This document shows positions 7,839 through 14,854 of a stretch of 18,490 nucleotides of DNA, one piece after another. Positions within the stretch are counted from its first letter, which is position 1. Every line of letters begins with the position of its first letter. The notes beneath the pieces were generated by a model. It saw only the letters and a program-made list of their open reading frames with translations. It was not told the origin of the DNA and ran no database searches. Source of the DNA: an uncultured Clostridium sp. (GTDB lineage: Bacteria > Bacillota_A > Clostridia > Lachnospirales > Lachnospiraceae); the NCBI GenBank assembly GCA_945836785.1, contig CAMAMD010000005.1:1-18490 (forward strand). The letters are read 5' to 3'. A program made the position numbers and the translations under genes.

Positions 7839-8138
7839 GATAAAGCTGTTCTGCGAGGCATAAATTAAACCGCATGTTTCCGGTTCATTGTGTTCGCACA
7901 TATTGCATTATAACGCCCGTATAGGGACATACAATCAGAAAACGCACTCTCGTTCCTTACTCACGCAGCGGTGCTAAATTCGTGAGAAACCTCATTAAGC
8001 ACCGGCGTTCACAAAGGGTTTTCGTGATTGTATGTTCCTATGTGGGCGTTATATTATAATGTAATATGCGCGGATACAATGAACCGGAACAAAGCATGTA
8101 ATTTATCTTATGTCTCGTAGAACAGCTTTGTCTCATCT
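7833..8138. repeat. Long palindrome B, conserved core, arms overlapping both flanking genes
   Basis: Inverted repeat of about 306 bases between two convergent genes. Outer left arm 7833-7861 pairs with 8110-8138, which is the end of the phosphatase gene including its stop; about 26 of 29 positions match. Pairing continues inward with small indels to GAAAAC (7938-7943) / GTTTTC (8018-8023). The same core as in palindrome A follows: 19-base loop 7944-7962, 9-base loop 8009-8017, ACGC/GCGT, AG bulge (7967-7968), then CGGTGCT (7969-7975) pairing with AGCACCG (7998-8004). The apex is short. There is no T-run next to a stem, so it is not a classical intrinsic terminator. Arm sequences are unrelated to those of palindrome A. 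Confidence 0.9.
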
Positions 8139-8722
8139 ATAATCGTATATCTGCCATCTGTGTAATCTACGATGATGACATTACAGTTTTGCTGCAATCC
8201 GCCTGACCAGAAATATTCTGTGCCGTGTTTTTTGATGTATGACATGATGGCTTTGTTTAATGCACCGTGGGCGACAATCATGACGCGCTCACAGGTATCT
8301 GCAAGTGGTTCGATAACCTCCTGCATAAAATTTCCTGCCCGTGCAATCAGGTGTTCCAGCGTTTCCCCGTCCGGTGCGGGTACATATAGCTCAGGCTGTT
8401 TGAAAAAATATTGAAAGGTCAGATTTTTGTCCCGTATCAGTTCGGAAAAATTCTCCCCTTCATAGCATCCGAAGCTTAACTCCTTTAACCGGTCGTCTGT
8501 CCGGATTTCTATATTTCGTCCGTTGCGAATCAGGGTAGCAGTTTCGTAAGCTCGTTTAAGAGGGCTGGAGTAAATCACATCAATTTTGGTATGCATTAAT
8601 GCTTCACCGGTTTTTTTCGCCAGCTCGCGTCCGTAATCATTTAATTCAATATCGGCATGTCCCTGCAATCGCTTATCTTTGTTCCAAAGTGTTTCACCGT
8701 GCCTTACAATATATAACTCCAT
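8108..8722 (-). CDS. Histidine phosphatase family protein (phosphoglycerate mutase-like)
   Basis: Cytosolic phosphatase of the RHG superfamily, 204 residues. The phospho-accepting His8 is in YIVRHGETLWN, with the conserved QGHADIELNDYG and a second-half catalytic His in VMIVAHGALNKAI. Relatives include cofactor-dependent phosphoglycerate mutases, alpha-ribazole phosphatase (CobC) and broad-specificity phosphatases. The context gives no cobalamin genes, so the substrate is unknown. The ATG at 8722 has GGAG ten bases upstream. It follows ung by 21 bases, suggesting one transcript. The last nine codons and the stop form the outer right arm of palindrome B, and an inverted copy of that tail lies beyond the neighbouring gene. 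Confidence 0.9.
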   Translation of the reverse strand: MELYIVRHGETLWNKDKRLQGHADIELNDYGRELAKKTGEALMHTKIDVIYSSPLKRAYETATLIRNGRNIEIRTDDRLKELSFGCYEGENFSELIRDKNLTFQYFFKQPELYVPAPDGETLEHLIARAGNFMQEVIEPLADTCERVMIVAHGALNKAIMSYIKKHGTEYFWSGGLQQNCNVIIVDYTDGRYTIIDETKLFYET

Positions 8723-8743
8723 GTTCTGATAGCTCCTTTTGTA

Positions 8744-9418
8744 TCAAATATTTTCGATTTGCCAGTCTATTGGCTCTACGCCGTGCTGCCTTAGAAAATC
8801 ATTTGCCTGGCTGAAATGCCTGCATCCGAAGAATCCCCTGTACACAGATAGAGGAGACGGGTGCGGAGCTTTTAATATCAAGTGATTCGGATTGTTAAGC
8901 ATCGCGGCTTTTTTCTGAGCAAAGCTGCCCCACAGTAGAAATACAATCGGACGATTCTGCTCGTTTACAATACGGATGGCGGCATCTGTAAATTCTTCCC
9001 AGCCTTTTCCCTGATGAGAGGCGGCCTGGTGTGCCCGAACCGTGAGAACGGCATTAAGCATGAGAACGCCCTGCTCGGCCCATTTTACCAGATAGCCATT
9101 ATTCGGAATGTAACACCCTAAATCATCGTGCAGCTCTTTGTATATATTCATCAGGGACGGTGGAATCTCCACATCAGGCTTTACCGAAAAGCACAGACCA
9201 TGTGCCTGACCTACATTGTGGTACGGATCCTGCCCTATGATGACACATTTTACATTTGATAGGGGGGTGAGATGAAATGCGTTGAAAATATCATCTCCCG
9301 GCGGGAATATTTCATGGGTTGCATATTCCTGTCCGACAAAATCAAACAGGCGTTTATAATATGGTTTCTTGTATTCCGGGGACAGTGCCTGTGCCCAGTC
9401 GTTACTGATTGGCGGCAT
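8744..9418 (-). CDS. ung: Uracil-DNA glycosylase, family 1
   Basis: Base-excision repair enzyme that removes uracil from DNA arising from cytosine deamination or dUTP incorporation. The 224-residue product has the water-activating loop GQDPYH (62-67, Asp64), LLWG (161-164) and the HPSPLS loop (186-191, His186), all intact and positioned as in E. coli Ung. The open frame runs back to 9553, but the ATG at 9418 (MPPISNDW) follows an AGAAGG ribosome site by eight bases and gives the standard family length. The upstream 45 codons would overlap the divergent leuA promoter. No clear promoter is seen. The next gene downstream encodes the histidine phosphatase. Confidence 0.97.
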   Translation of the reverse strand: MPPISNDWAQALSPEYKKPYYKRLFDFVGQEYATHEIFPPGDDIFNAFHLTPLSNVKCVIIGQDPYHNVGQAHGLCFSVKPDVEIPPSLMNIYKELHDDLGCYIPNNGYLVKWAEQGVLMLNAVLTVRAHQAASHQGKGWEEFTDAAIRIVNEQNRPIVFLLWGSFAQKKAAMLNNPNHLILKAPHPSPLSVYRGFFGCRHFSQANDFLRQHGVEPIDWQIENI

Positions 9419-9534
9419 CGTTTGTACCTTCTTTCCGTAATAAATATAGTATGGTCTTGCATATGCTTTTATATAATCTGATGTATATAAGAGTATCATA
9501 TTTTCACGTAGGTTTCCATGATGAATTTTTTTGG

Positions 9535-9563
9535 TTGACATGAAGTAGAGCATGTGTTATGGT
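9535..9563 (+). promoter_or_regulatory. Sigma-A promoter of the T-box/leuA unit
   Basis: A perfect TTGACA (9535-9540), a 17-base spacer and TATGGT (9558-9563) with an extended TGn in front of the -10. The transcript would start near 9570 and carry the T-box leader. Confidence 0.8.
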
Positions 9564-9569
9564 AGATTT

Positions 9570-9860
9570 GTAAATGCGAAGAAGAGGAATAGTAGAAACT
9601 CGGAGGACTACAGAGAGCTGTCGGATGGTGCAAGACAGAGTCGGAAGCGTTTTGAACTCGCCTCAGAGCAGCCGGTTGAACGGTAATTACGATACAAGGT
9701 GATTATCAGTAGACATGGACGGAGCCTGACCGTTATAGCAGGAGGATATAAGGCTGTAAGAAGTCCGTATCTGTGAGAGTGCATACATAATGTATGAATT
9801 AGAGTGGTACCGCGTAAGAAACTTGCGTCTCTAAAGGAGGAGACTCAGGTTTATTTTTTT
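9570..9860 (+). promoter_or_regulatory. Leucine T-box riboswitch
   Basis: A tRNA-sensing leader of about 290 bases. Stem I features are recognisable: GAAGAGGAA, AGTAG and AGAGAGCTG. The specifier is CTC at 9657-9659 in GAACTCGCC, a leucine codon matching tRNA-Leu(GAG). The T-box sequence AGAGTGGTACCGCG (9801-9814) carries TGGT (9805-9808), which would pair with the uncharged tRNA 3' end whose discriminator base is A. Uncharged tRNA-Leu would favour the antiterminator and allow leuA transcription. The competing terminator is listed separately. The specifier assignment is by eye but matches the downstream pathway. Confidence 0.93.
9819..9860 (+). terminator. T-box-controlled terminator
   Basis: AAACTTGCGTCTC (9819-9831) pairs with GAGACTCAGGTTT (9840-9852), followed by a T-run (9854-9860). 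Its left arm overlaps the 3' side of the antiterminator, as expected for tRNA-dependent switching. Confidence 0.9.
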
Positions 9861-9931
9861 GCCGTATACACCTTCGGATAAATCACAGATATGCAGCAGG
9901 AAATGTTGTAAAAGAAAGGAAGGTAGAGAGT

Positions 9932-11602
9932 ATGAAGAATTTTGAACATTACAAACGCGGTTATTATATGCCGCCGGTACAGAGTACAAATTGGGTAAAT
10001 AAGGAGTATATCGAGAAGGCTCCTGCATGGTGCAGTGTGGATTTGCGTGACGGAAATCAGGCATTGATTGTGCCGATGAGTCTGGATGAAAAACTTGAAT
10101 TTTTCAAGGAGCTGGTGAGAATCGGTTTCAAGGAGATTGAGGTAGGTTTTCCGGCAGCTTCTGAGACAGAGTATAAATTTTGCCGTACCTTGATAGAAGA
10201 TAATCTGATACCGGATGATGTGACGATACAGGTGTTGACACAGGCGAGAGAGCATATCATCAAGAAAACCTTTGAGGCGGTTCAGGGCGCGAAGAATGCA
10301 GTTGTACATTTGTATAATTCAACTTCTTATGCACAGAGAACACAGGTGTTTAAGAAGTCCAAGGAAGAAATATTAAAGCTTGCCACGGACGGGGCACAGT
10401 TGTTAAATGATTTAGCTGAGCAGTATCAGGTGAACTACCAGTTTGAGTATTCACCGGAGAGCTTCACGGGAACCGAAGTGGATTATGCACTTGAGGTTTG
10501 CAATGCCGTAATTGATATCTGGAAACCGACACCGGATAGAAAGGTTATTATCAATCTGCCTGCGACGGTGGAGATGTCTTTGCCGCATGTTTATGCAAGT
10601 CAGATTGAATATATGAGCAATAACATGCATGACAGGGAAAATGTTATTTTGTCACTGCACCCGCACAACGACAGAGGATGTGGTGTGGCCGATGCTGAGC
10701 TGGGACTTTTGGCAGGTGCAGACAGAATCGAGGGTACATTATTTGGAAATGGTGAGAGAACAGGAAATGTGGATATCATCACGCTTGCGATAAATATGTT
10801 TACACACGGCGTGGATCCTGAACTGGATTTATCTGATATTCCACGTATCACAGAGGTGTATGAGAGATTGACGAGGATGCATGTCTATGAGCGTTCACCA
10901 TATACGGGTAAGCTGGTATTTGCGGCATTTTCCGGTTCGCATCAGGATGCGATTGCAAAGGGTATGAAATACAGAGAAAATGATCCGGACAATATGTGGA
11001 CGGTTCCGTATCTGCCTTTGAATCCTGAGGACATCGGAAGAAAATATGACGGAGACGTCATTCGTATAAACAGCCAATCAGGTAAGGGTGGAATCGGATT
11101 CATCCTGGAACAGAAGTACGGCTTCGATTTGCCGGCAAAAATGCGTGAGGATTTGGGATACACAGTGAAAGATGCTTCTGACCATCAGCATAAGGAATTG
11201 TCCCCGAAGGAAGTATTGGATATATTCCAGAATGAGTATGTGAACAGGGATTCCGTCATTCGTCTGGAGGAATGTCATTTCAAACAGATTGATGGCATTG
11301 AAGCCGAGATAACAATCTTTGTGGATGGTGTAAAGAAAGTATATCACGGACACGGAAACGGAAGACTTGATGCAATAAGCAATGCGATTATGAAGCATTT
11401 TGCTATTAAGTTTTCACTGGTTACATATGAGGAACACGCACTTCAGGTCGGTTCAAATTCCCAGGCATGTGCTTATGTCGGTATCGAGGTTGAGGGTGCA
11501 CCGGGAATTACATGGGGAGCCGGAATCAAGACAGATATCATCGATGCATCCGCATTTGCGTTAATCAGTGCCTTGAACAGAACACATTTAATTAAAAAAT
11601 AA
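9932..11602 (+). CDS. leuA: 2-isopropylmalate synthase (long, class II form)
   Basis: Condenses acetyl-CoA with 2-ketoisovalerate, the first committed step of leucine synthesis. The 556-residue length and the opening YYMPPVQSTNWVNKEY place it in the long LeuA type known from Corynebacterium and many Clostridia. The TIM-barrel carries RDGNQA (39-44) and the metal-binding HPHNDRG (243-249), then FGNGERTGN. The C-terminal part, ending in a Gly-rich VEGAPGITWGAGIKTD segment, is the LeuA dimer/allosteric domain that normally gives leucine feedback inhibition. ATG follows AAGGAAGG by about eight bases. It is a single-gene unit behind a leucine T-box and ends at a strong terminator. No other ilv or leu genes lie in the window. 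Confidence 0.97.
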   Translation: MKNFEHYKRGYYMPPVQSTNWVNKEYIEKAPAWCSVDLRDGNQALIVPMSLDEKLEFFKELVRIGFKEIEVGFPAASETEYKFCRTLIEDNLIPDDVTIQVLTQAREHIIKKTFEAVQGAKNAVVHLYNSTSYAQRTQVFKKSKEEILKLATDGAQLLNDLAEQYQVNYQFEYSPESFTGTEVDYALEVCNAVIDIWKPTPDRKVIINLPATVEMSLPHVYASQIEYMSNNMHDRENVILSLHPHNDRGCGVADAELGLLAGADRIEGTLFGNGERTGNVDIITLAINMFTHGVDPELDLSDIPRITEVYERLTRMHVYERSPYTGKLVFAAFSGSHQDAIAKGMKYRENDPDNMWTVPYLPLNPEDIGRKYDGDVIRINSQSGKGGIGFILEQKYGFDLPAKMREDLGYTVKDASDHQHKELSPKEVLDIFQNEYVNRDSVIRLEECHFKQIDGIEAEITIFVDGVKKVYHGHGNGRLDAISNAIMKHFAIKFSLVTYEEHALQVGSNSQACAYVGIEVEGAPGITWGAGIKTDIIDASAFALISALNRTHLIKK

Positions 11603-11607
11603 AAGAG

Positions 11608-11706
11608 AAGATGGGACTGTCGTATTACTATTATCAGACGGGGATATATGTGGCATATGGAAAACATGCCTGATAATTATCGATATGACAGCCTCATCTT
11701 TTTTTT
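11608..11706 (+). terminator. Long hairpin terminator after leuA
   Basis: The outer stem 11608-11625 pairs with 11683-11700 with a few mismatches. An inner ATTATCAG/CTGATAAT stem (11630-11637 with 11670-11677) extends it to nearly 100 bases. Eight T follow (11699-11706). It is much longer than a usual intrinsic terminator but lacks the internal-loop core of palindromes A and B. Confidence 0.9.
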
Positions 11707-11736
11707 GCTTTCAGTATCTACTTTTTTGGGTTTTGG

Positions 11737-11765
11737 TTGTATTCTGGGTTTTCTTGTGATAAAAT
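11737..11765 (+). promoter_or_regulatory. Probable sigma-A promoter of the HD-domain operon
   Basis: TTGTAT (11737-11742), a 17-base spacer and TAAAAT (11760-11765) with a TGA extended -10 in front. It lies between the leuA terminator and the start at 11804, which supports that start over the longer frame. Confidence 0.65.
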
Positions 11766-11803
11766 ACAAATATGTATGTTATCGTGATGGAGGAGGTTCG
11801 TTT

Positions 11804-12898
11804 ATGATTTTTGTTAAGTCGGAAGACTTGAAATATGGTATGCGCCTTGCGAAACCTATATATAATAAATCAGGTGTTTTGCTTTATGAGCGCAATACAA
11901 GACTTACGCTACAGGGCATAGAGAGTGTAAAAAATTTTGGCCTCCTTGGATTGTACATTTTGGAGCCGGCTGAGCCGGTGCCGCCGATGTCGGAGGAAGA
12001 TCTGGATTTTGAGAGATTTCAGACTATGGCGGTTTTCAGCATCAGAGAGGAACTGGACAGTATTATTGCAGGACGTGAACCAAGAAATCTGAGACGTCTT
12101 GCAAATGCGATTATAACGAATTACGGCAGATTGGATCATAAGATAGCATTTACACAGAACCTTAGGAGTACATCGGATTATATATATAAGCACGTGATTA
12201 ACACAGCGATTTTATGTGCACTCATGTCAGCGCAGGCATATTATACACCGCAGGAACAGGAAGAGCTTGTGACGGCTGCCTTGTTGCATGACACGGGGAA
12301 GCTTTTGCTGCCAAATAAAGTGCGTGAAAAGTATGATGATTACGATACAAACGATTTAATTATTGTAAAAAAATTCCAGAATGATGGACTGGGGTTAATC
12401 AGACCAGAGCTGGGAATTGATAGCGGTGTCAGAAGAATTATTGCACAGATTCATAAGATGGAGTACGGAGACGGAAAAGAAGAAAGCGGAAAAGTTTTGA
12501 AGAGTACCAGAATTCTTAAAGTTGCGAATTTATTTGATACCATGACATGTATGAAATTAAAAGAAGAATCTACATCCGAGATTGCGGCAATCAAATATCT
12601 GTTGTTAAATAAAGACGAGTTTGACGAGCAGATAGTCGGTACATTGATTAAGAGTATTAAAATCCTGACGCCGGGTGTATGCATTGAACTTACGAATCGG
12701 GAGAAAGGCCTTGTAATATCAGAAAATCCGGATAATATTCTCAGACCGATTGTATTGGGATTTACATCAAACAAGATATATGATCTGAGTAACAATGGAG
12801 TATATAGAAGATATCAGATTGTGGATATCATGAAAACCATGGATAATCGAATTAAGGTTGACAAGGAACGCCTGGATGAATATATGAATAAACGCTAA
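11804..12898 (+). CDS. Degenerate HD / HD-GYP-like domain protein
   Basis: Soluble protein of 364 residues. The N-terminal segment (VKSEDLKYGMRLAKPIYNKSG) resembles the short domain preceding many HD-GYP phosphodiesterases. The HD part has His130 (KHVINTAIL), His162-Asp163 with Gly-Lys (LHDTGKLLLP), His217 (AQIHKMEYGDG) and Asp245 (ANLFDTMT). The GYP tripeptide and the paired His before it are missing, so cyclic-di-GMP hydrolysis cannot be assumed. A regulatory or altered hydrolase role is equally possible. The frame is open from 11648, but that region is the leuA terminator. ATG 11804 has AGGAGG (11791-11796) seven bases upstream. The next gene starts 30 bases after the stop. Confidence 0.82.
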   Translation: MIFVKSEDLKYGMRLAKPIYNKSGVLLYERNTRLTLQGIESVKNFGLLGLYILEPAEPVPPMSEEDLDFERFQTMAVFSIREELDSIIAGREPRNLRRLANAIITNYGRLDHKIAFTQNLRSTSDYIYKHVINTAILCALMSAQAYYTPQEQEELVTAALLHDTGKLLLPNKVREKYDDYDTNDLIIVKKFQNDGLGLIRPELGIDSGVRRIIAQIHKMEYGDGKEESGKVLKSTRILKVANLFDTMTCMKLKEESTSEIAAIKYLLLNKDEFDEQIVGTLIKSIKILTPGVCIELTNREKGLVISENPDNILRPIVLGFTSNKIYDLSNNGVYRRYQIVDIMKTMDNRIKVDKERLDEYMNKR

Positions 12899-12927
12899 GG
12901 CAGAAAGAGACCTTAGGAGGTAAGAAG

Positions 12928-14055
12928 ATGTCGGAGAACGTATTTAACGAAAAAGAAGATTACCTGATTAGTGCCAGAGATGAAGTTGTGAAACGTGACA
13001 GCATGGCAGCAGAGCTTGAAAAAATGAAAAATTATCAGAAAAAGCTCTCTCGTAACATTGCATCCGAAGAAAAGTCCATTGCGGATGAGATTGCATCCAC
13101 CATCAAAAAGCGGAAACAGGAGATTTCTGACACCTATGATGAGAGGCTGGATGATAACCGGGCAAGAAAGAAGAAGGTTTCAAATAAAAGAAATAAGAAA
13201 AAAAATCAGAGAATGAATGCTCGGATTGACGAGGAAACAAAAGATATCAGGGAAAATACAAGAGAACTTGAAGTTGAAATGAAAACACTGCTTAAGAAAA
13301 ACAAGGTTCCATCGTTTGTTTCTTCTAAGATGTTTTTTGTGATGTTTATGCCGCGGGGGGTCGGAGAAGTCGGTGCAATGCTCCTTAGCTTTCTCGTATA
13401 TTTCGTAGGGATTCCTGCTTTGGCTGTGGTACTTATAACACACTTTGCAATGCAGGATAAGGAAGGTATTAACATGCCTTTCTGGTGTATCTTGATTGGG
13501 GCTGTTTTCGTAATCCTGCAGTTGATTATCTATTTTGTAATATACAGCACAACGAAACTCAGACATCAGGACGTGATTTTACAGGCGAGAAGTATCAGAG
13601 ATAAGATAAAGGCAAACGGCAGGCAGGAAGCTGCCATCCGAAATTCAATCAACAAGGATAAGGACGAAAGCACATATAATCTGGAAGCATATGATGAAAA
13701 ACTGGCAAGTCTTGAGGAGGAGGCAGACTCCATTGGCACAGAAAAGCAGGAGGCTCTGCGGACATTTGAGGAAGAGACGAAACAGGTTATTATTGATGAG
13801 ATTAACAGCAGACGCCTTCAAACCCTTGAAGATTTAAAAAATGAGAAGAAAGAGCTGGAGGATAAAATCGCCAAGGGAGAGAAGATGTATTCCGATAAGG
13901 TATTGCAGATTACAAATCAGTTTGCGTCTTATCTTGGAGAGGAACTTTGCAAGCAGGATAAATTATCGGATTTGATTGCACTTATGGAGGATGGGGAGGC
14001 CGAGACGGTTTCCGAGGCAATCAGTCTGTATAAAGGTCAGAAATCATCTAAGTAA
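12928..14055 (+). CDS. Membrane-anchored coiled-coil protein of unknown function
   Basis: Not recognised as a named family. The 375-residue protein has a long charged coiled-coil (about 1-125, very Lys/Glu-rich), two adjacent hydrophobic segments (about 147-172 and 184-207) and a second coiled-coil (about 210-345). This gives a hairpin-anchored protein with both coiled-coils on the same side, probably cytosolic because the short linker has few charges. The shape suggests a scaffold or membrane-remodelling role, but that is inference. ATG has AGGAGG seven bases upstream. It follows the HD-domain gene by 30 bases, probably in one operon. Its last 19 bases overlap the end of yyaC on the other strand, and no terminator is seen. 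Confidence 0.85.
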   Translation: MSENVFNEKEDYLISARDEVVKRDSMAAELEKMKNYQKKLSRNIASEEKSIADEIASTIKKRKQEISDTYDERLDDNRARKKKVSNKRNKKKNQRMNARIDEETKDIRENTRELEVEMKTLLKKNKVPSFVSSKMFFVMFMPRGVGEVGAMLLSFLVYFVGIPALAVVLITHFAMQDKEGINMPFWCILIGAVFVILQLIIYFVIYSTTKLRHQDVILQARSIRDKIKANGRQEAAIRNSINKDKDESTYNLEAYDEKLASLEEEADSIGTEKQEALRTFEEETKQVIIDEINSRRLQTLEDLKNEKKELEDKIAKGEKMYSDKVLQITNQFASYLGEELCKQDKLSDLIALMEDGEAETVSEAISLYKGQKSSK

Positions 14056-14618
14056 TCTATTGTATATTTTAAGGCTGAGGCAATATAGTCTGCCATCTGC
14101 ATCACGACATGCAGTCTGGTGCTTTGCAGAAGGTATGAGTTTTGCCCGGATACGTTTACAATACCGGTAATGGAGACATCTCCAATTGCCGGTAATTTTT
14201 TGTTTACACCTTTTCCCGGAAAAATCGGACAATTGCTGACCGTAACATTTCCGACCATGGAGTGCTCTCCCAGAGAAGCATCGATTGCTATCACAAAAGG
14301 ATTTTCAATATTATTATATATTTCATGAATAATCTGTCTTAAATTTAAAGCGTGGACAGGTTCTGCCAGACATCCCAATACTCGAAAATTTTTATTATAG
14401 TGCATGAGCCGGTCGCCGACCAGAGGCCCAAGGCAATCACCAGTGGCCCTGTCAGTCCCAATACAAAGAATGATTGGCGTGCAATCCGGCTGCATGGTTG
14501 CATTGATGTATTTTAAAATACTCTCACCGAGTTGTGCACAGGAATCTCCTTGCACAATGTCAAAATATTCAGTCTTACATTTCTTATCGAATATGCTGTT
14601 CATGTTCACCTCAAACAT
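14037..14618 (-). CDS. yyaC: YyaC-type putative spore protease-like protein (DUF1256)
   Basis: Protein of 193 residues matching the YyaC family, found only in spore formers and related to the GPR germination-protease fold. The signature CIGTDRATGDCLGPLVGD (about 52-69), then EPVHALNL and AIDASLG, is intact. Its substrate is not known. Two starts are possible: ATG 14618 after AAGGAA, or ATG 14603 (MNSIFDK) after GAGGTG. I list the longer. The 3' end overlaps the convergent coiled-coil gene by 19 bases. A TTTACA-18-CATAAT pair upstream on the minus strand is a weak promoter candidate, and no forespore sigma-F or sigma-G site was convincing. Confidence 0.9.
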   Translation of the reverse strand: MFEVNMNSIFDKKCKTEYFDIVQGDSCAQLGESILKYINATMQPDCTPIILCIGTDRATGDCLGPLVGDRLMHYNKNFRVLGCLAEPVHALNLRQIIHEIYNNIENPFVIAIDASLGEHSMVGNVTVSNCPIFPGKGVNKKLPAIGDVSITGIVNVSGQNSYLLQSTRLHVVMQMADYIASALKYTIDYLDDF

Positions 14619-14854
14619 TGTTGTTTCCTTAATATTAGATTATGCAAATAGTATTAACATGTTGTAAATAAAATAAACGATATCTGCATGGTCAGTTAAA
14701 TATGTCGAAGCAGACTGGAATGACAGGAAAGATGCGATGAAAAAAATATGGCAGACGACAGAATGTGACGGAGAGGTGCTTGTGTACATGATATTCTTGG
14801 AATAACTCTTAGCACTGTGTGCCTGTGGGAGGATATCGGAAAGGTGGAAAATGT

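Noticed and set aside
7833..8138. Palindrome B as an insertion sequence, MITE or CRISPR remnant
   Set aside because: There is no transposase, no target-site duplication that I can define, no terminal repeats shared with palindrome A, and no direct repeats. What is shared is an internal core, not the ends.
9419..9553. 45-codon N-terminal extension of ung
   Set aside because: It would overlap the divergent leuA promoter and exceed the normal family length; ATG 9418 has a ribosome site.
11648..11803. N-terminal 52-codon extension of the HD-domain protein, including a hydrophobic stretch that looks like a membrane helix
   Set aside because: It starts inside the leuA terminator hairpin and spans a promoter-like pair at 11737-11765, whereas ATG 11804 has an ideal AGGAGG. 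A membrane anchor is therefore not supported.
14702..14805. Two overlapping tiny frames (14702-14740 and 14737-14805, ATGA junction) before the LysM gene, the second with an AGGAAA site
   Set aside because: The 12- and 22-codon products have no recognised features and there is no conservation evidence. They could be leader peptides but chance is as likely. The rest of 14619-14854 shows nothing firm.
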